Source of the DNA: Ruminococcaceae bacterium UBA7135
GTDB taxonomy: Bacteria > Bacillota > Clostridia > Oscillospirales > Ruminococcaceae
Direction: 5' to 3'
Assembly (NCBI GenBank): GCA_002492075.1
Contig: DKXD01000075.1
Location: forward strand, 35,237 to 43,454
Length of the DNA stretch: 8,218 bases
The position numbers and the translations under genes were made by a program. Position 1 is the first letter of the stretch; each line of letters begins with the position of its first letter. The notes under the pieces were generated by a model. That model saw nothing but the letters and a program-made list of their open reading frames with translations, did no database searches and was not told the origin of the DNA. Positions 6,551-8,218 of this stretch are shown here, piece by piece.

Positions 6551-6964
6551 ATGGTAAAGGATTTGGTTCATGATCCGATATTTCTGGCACAGAAGTCCGC
6601 ACTCGCCGATGAAAGCGACGTGTCGACTGCGCAGGATCTGTTGGATACGATAACCGCACACAAGGACGCTTGCGTGGGAATGGCGGCAAATATGATAGGC
6701 GTTTTGAAGCGAATTATTGTGTTTGATAACGGAGGAACTTTTGAGGTTATGTACAATCCCGAGATAGTGAAGCGTTCGGGAGAGTATAGGACCGAGGAGG
6801 GCTGTTTGTCGCTGCTTGGAGAGCCTCGCCCCGTAAAGCGTTACAGAAGCATAAAGGTAAAGTTCCAAAATAGTGAGTTTCAGGAACGTTTCAAGACGTT
6901 TACTGGATTTACTGCGCAGATAATCCAACATGAAATTGACCATTGCAACGGAATTTTGATTTGA
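6551..6964 (+). CDS. def: Peptide deformylase-like protein (short, motif 1 variant)
   Basis: A 137-residue member of the peptide deformylase family, metalloenzymes that remove the formyl group from the N-terminal methionine of new proteins. Motif 2 (EGCLSL, residues 83-88) supplies the metal-ligand cysteine C85. Motif 3 (HEIDH, 127-131) supplies ligands H127 and H131 and catalytic E128. Motif 1 reads CVGMAANMIG (41-50), where classical enzymes have G.G.AA.Q; the catalytic glutamine position is methionine (M48) and the first glycine is cysteine. The protein ends soon after motif 3 and lacks the C-terminal extension of type 1 enzymes. Clostridia carry such short relatives alongside a standard def, so this may be a second, specialised or reduced-activity copy; that is inference. 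ATG 6551 has GGAGG at 6535-6539. A terminator follows directly. Confidence 0.85.
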   Translation: MVKDLVHDPIFLAQKSALADESDVSTAQDLLDTITAHKDACVGMAANMIGVLKRIIVFDNGGTFEVMYNPEIVKRSGEYRTEEGCLSLLGEPRPVKRYRSIKVKFQNSEFQERFKTFTGFTAQIIQHEIDHCNGILI

Positions 6965-6968
6965 AGAA

Positions 6969-7003
6969 TTTTCCCCGCTGTCTTAGGGCAACGGGGAATT
7001 TTT
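6969..7003 (+). terminator. Intrinsic terminator after the deformylase-like gene
   Basis: TTCCCCG at 6971-6977 pairs with CGGGGAA at 6992-6998. Inside this stem, TGTC at 6979-6982 can pair with GGCA at 6987-6990 around a TTAG loop, after one C/A mismatch. Five T residues (6999-7003) follow the hairpin immediately. It begins 6 bases after the stop at 6964 and is oriented to end the transketolase-to-deformylase transcript. Confidence 0.85.
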
Positions 7004-7015
7004 CGCTTTGTTAAG

Positions 7016-7068
7016 CCAACCGCAACCGAACGCAACCCGAGGTTGACAAATTGAAAGCTGCCGGTTGG
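7016..7068. repeat. CAACCG direct and inverted repeat cluster, possible operator
   Basis: CCAACCG at 7016-7022 is matched by its exact inverse CGGTTGG at 7062-7068. Between them is a near-perfect tandem pair of 10-base units at 7021-7030 and 7031-7040 (CGCAACCGAA and CGCAACCCGA), and a small hairpin CAACC-CGA-GGTTG at 7033-7045. The cluster lies between the terminator and the XRE regulator gene. Symmetric elements there would suit an operator for that regulator or an RNA structure in a leader, but no factor is known to bind it. Confidence 0.45.
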
Positions 7069-7088
7069 TGGAATGAAACCATGAAAAA

Positions 7089-7100
7089 TGCTAGTATAAA
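7089..7100 (+). promoter_or_regulatory. Candidate extended -10 promoter for the XRE regulator
   Basis: TGCTAGTAT at 7089-7097 matches the extended -10 pattern TGnTAnnnT, and TATAAA overlaps it at 7095-7100. It lies about 45 bases before the ATG of the regulator, a usual distance. No good -35 box lies at 16-18 bases; TTGACA at 7043-7048 is too far upstream to pair with it. The call rests on the -10 match and position only. Confidence 0.35.
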
Positions 7101-7145
7101 CTCACGGCAAGGAAATATCCGCCGAATAATTTTAGAGGTGATAAT

Positions 7146-8129
7146 ATGATTTTAGCAGACAAATTGATACAGCTCCGCAAAAGGAGCGGAATGTCGCAGG
7201 AGGAGCTTGCGGAGAAGATGAACGTATCGAGACAGGCGGTATCAAAGTGGGAGGGAGCGCAGAGTATTCCCGATCTCGACAAGATATTGCAGCTTTCGGA
7301 GCTTTATGGTGTAACTACCGATTATCTTTTAAAGGACAGCGTCGAAAATGAAGAGTTTACCGGCAAGGACGCCGATGAAAACATCAGAAAGGTAACTCTT
7401 GAGGAGGCAAACGAGTTTCTGGCGCTGCGGAAAACCGCGTCTGTGCGTATCGCGGCAGCGACTTTTTTGTGTATTATATCGTTGATACCGCTCTTTATTC
7501 TGGGCGGTATGTCCGAGCTGCCCGACAAGCCGATCTCCGAGAATACGGCGGGCGGTATCGGAATGATAATAATGCTGGTTTTGACGGCGATAGCGGTCGG
7601 AATATATGTTTATACGGGCTCACAAAGCGCGAAATATGAGTTCCTTGAAAAGGAGCCGTTTGAAACGGAATACGGCGTTTCGGGCGTGGTACAGGAGCGA
7701 AAGAAAGCGTTTCATAATACTTATGTTAAGTGCAATGTTATCGGAACATGTCTTTGTGTGTTGTCTCCCGCGGCACTGTTCGCCGCCGCAATCAATGGTG
7801 TGGATTTCTTCGCGGTGATAATGCTGTGCGTTATGTTTGTGACAGCGGGCGTGGGCGTGATGTTCTTTATTTACGCGGGCGTTCGCAATGCGGCAATGGA
7901 TAAGCTGTTGAAAACGGGTGACTATTCCGAAGAAAAGAAACCGTCGCCTTTTAAAAGGATAGTGTCTACTGTTTATTGGCTTGCGGCGACAGCGGCGGCT
8001 ATTATGTGGCTGCTTATAGATAAGAGCGAGGATTCCCGTTTCTGGGTGATTTTCCCTGTAGCGGGAGTGCTGTTTCCGGCAGTTATGGGAATTTGCAGTC
8101 TTGTTGAGCGTAAAAACAAAGACAAATAA
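7146..8129 (+). CDS. XRE-family HTH regulator with six-segment membrane domain
   Basis: A 327-residue protein starting at ATG 7146, with AGAGGTG at 7134-7140 placed 5 bases upstream. Residues 7-62 are a Cro/C1-type helix-turn-helix, with LRKRSGMSQEELAEKM, the recognition-helix stretch VSRQAVSKWE and the SELYGVTTDYLL end typical of clostridial XRE regulators. A charged linker (63-96) follows. Six hydrophobic segments come next, at about 100-121, 137-157, 196-215, 221-244, 271-291 and 299-320, then a lysine-rich end (ERKNKDK). It is probably a membrane-anchored DNA-binding protein that could sense an envelope signal or small molecule and control nearby or its own transcription; this is inferred from architecture. 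Such HTH-plus-membrane proteins are common in Clostridia. It stands alone downstream of a terminator, with a repeat-rich upstream region and no obvious transporter or kinase partner in the window. Confidence 0.88.
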   Translation: MILADKLIQLRKRSGMSQEELAEKMNVSRQAVSKWEGAQSIPDLDKILQLSELYGVTTDYLLKDSVENEEFTGKDADENIRKVTLEEANEFLALRKTASVRIAAATFLCIISLIPLFILGGMSELPDKPISENTAGGIGMIIMLVLTAIAVGIYVYTGSQSAKYEFLEKEPFETEYGVSGVVQERKKAFHNTYVKCNVIGTCLCVLSPAALFAAAINGVDFFAVIMLCVMFVTAGVGVMFFIYAGVRNAAMDKLLKTGDYSEEKKPSPFKRIVSTVYWLAATAAAIMWLLIDKSEDSRFWVIFPVAGVLFPAVMGICSLVERKNKDK

Positions 8130-8218
8130 CAAAAAATATAGTTTACCTTACAGCAATGTTTGAAAATCAGCAGCGTTGTGGCGGCGCATAAAATTTGCGA
8201 AAGCGAGTAACCTTGCCG
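8130..8218 (+). other. Non-coding tail of the window
   Basis: These 89 bases follow the regulator's stop and continue past the window edge. I see no convincing start with a ribosome site, no strong hairpin with a T-run and no repeat. Confidence 0.5.

Noticed and set aside
7043..7048. TTGACA as a -35 box
   Set aside because: No acceptable -10 lies 16-18 bases downstream (the sequence there is TGGTGG), and the better -10 at 7092 is far outside spacing. Its GGTTG part also belongs to the repeat hairpin.
7620..8132. Minus-strand open frame of 170 codons
   Set aside because: Antisense to the membrane segments of the XRE regulator; His/Arg-rich composition is typical of a complement of hydrophobic codons.

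Overview
The window most likely comes from a Clostridia-type Firmicute, with Oscillospiraceae/Ruminococcus-like bacteria my best guess. This is inferred from purine-rich Shine-Dalgarno sites close to AGGAGG or GAGGTG before nearly every gene, use of TTG and GTG starts, a transketolase split into two adjacent genes, and an XRE regulator fused to a membrane domain. All convincing genes lie on the plus strand. No tRNA, rRNA, CRISPR array, transposase or integrase was seen.

Region 1 (1-4101) is a tightly packed co-directional run. It starts with the 3' end of an RluA-family pseudouridine synthase, then a small leucine-rich-repeat protein (GTG start) and a Cof-type HAD phosphatase (TTG start). Next come two tandem paralogues of an unnamed family sharing an FGYK...W / RVSDYH.WVKYV / RGYG signature, and an acidic protein whose reading frame is broken at about 3634. 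The gaps are 7-30 bases, so these are probably co-transcribed. The small soluble proteins, the paralogue pair and the broken frame look like accessory or immunity-type content, but no toxin is visible.

Region 2 (4102-7003) is metabolic. A 134-base gap precedes the N-terminal (TPP-binding) and C-terminal (pyrimidine-binding/transketolase C) halves of a split transketolase. An uncharacterised 170-residue protein overlaps the second half by ATGA, and a short peptide deformylase-like protein with an altered motif 1 follows. A clear intrinsic terminator at 6969-7003 ends the unit.

Region 3 (7004-8218) has an intergenic stretch with CAACCG direct and inverted repeats and a plausible extended -10 promoter. 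It is followed by an XRE helix-turn-helix protein with about six predicted membrane segments. The last 89 bases hold no recognisable gene.

The points most worth checking are the canonical -1 slippery heptamer (A AAG GGC) exactly where the two halves of the broken gene would join, the Gln-to-Met change in the deformylase-like protein, and the repeat-rich region upstream of the membrane-bound regulator. No complete undescribed system can be demonstrated from this sequence alone.
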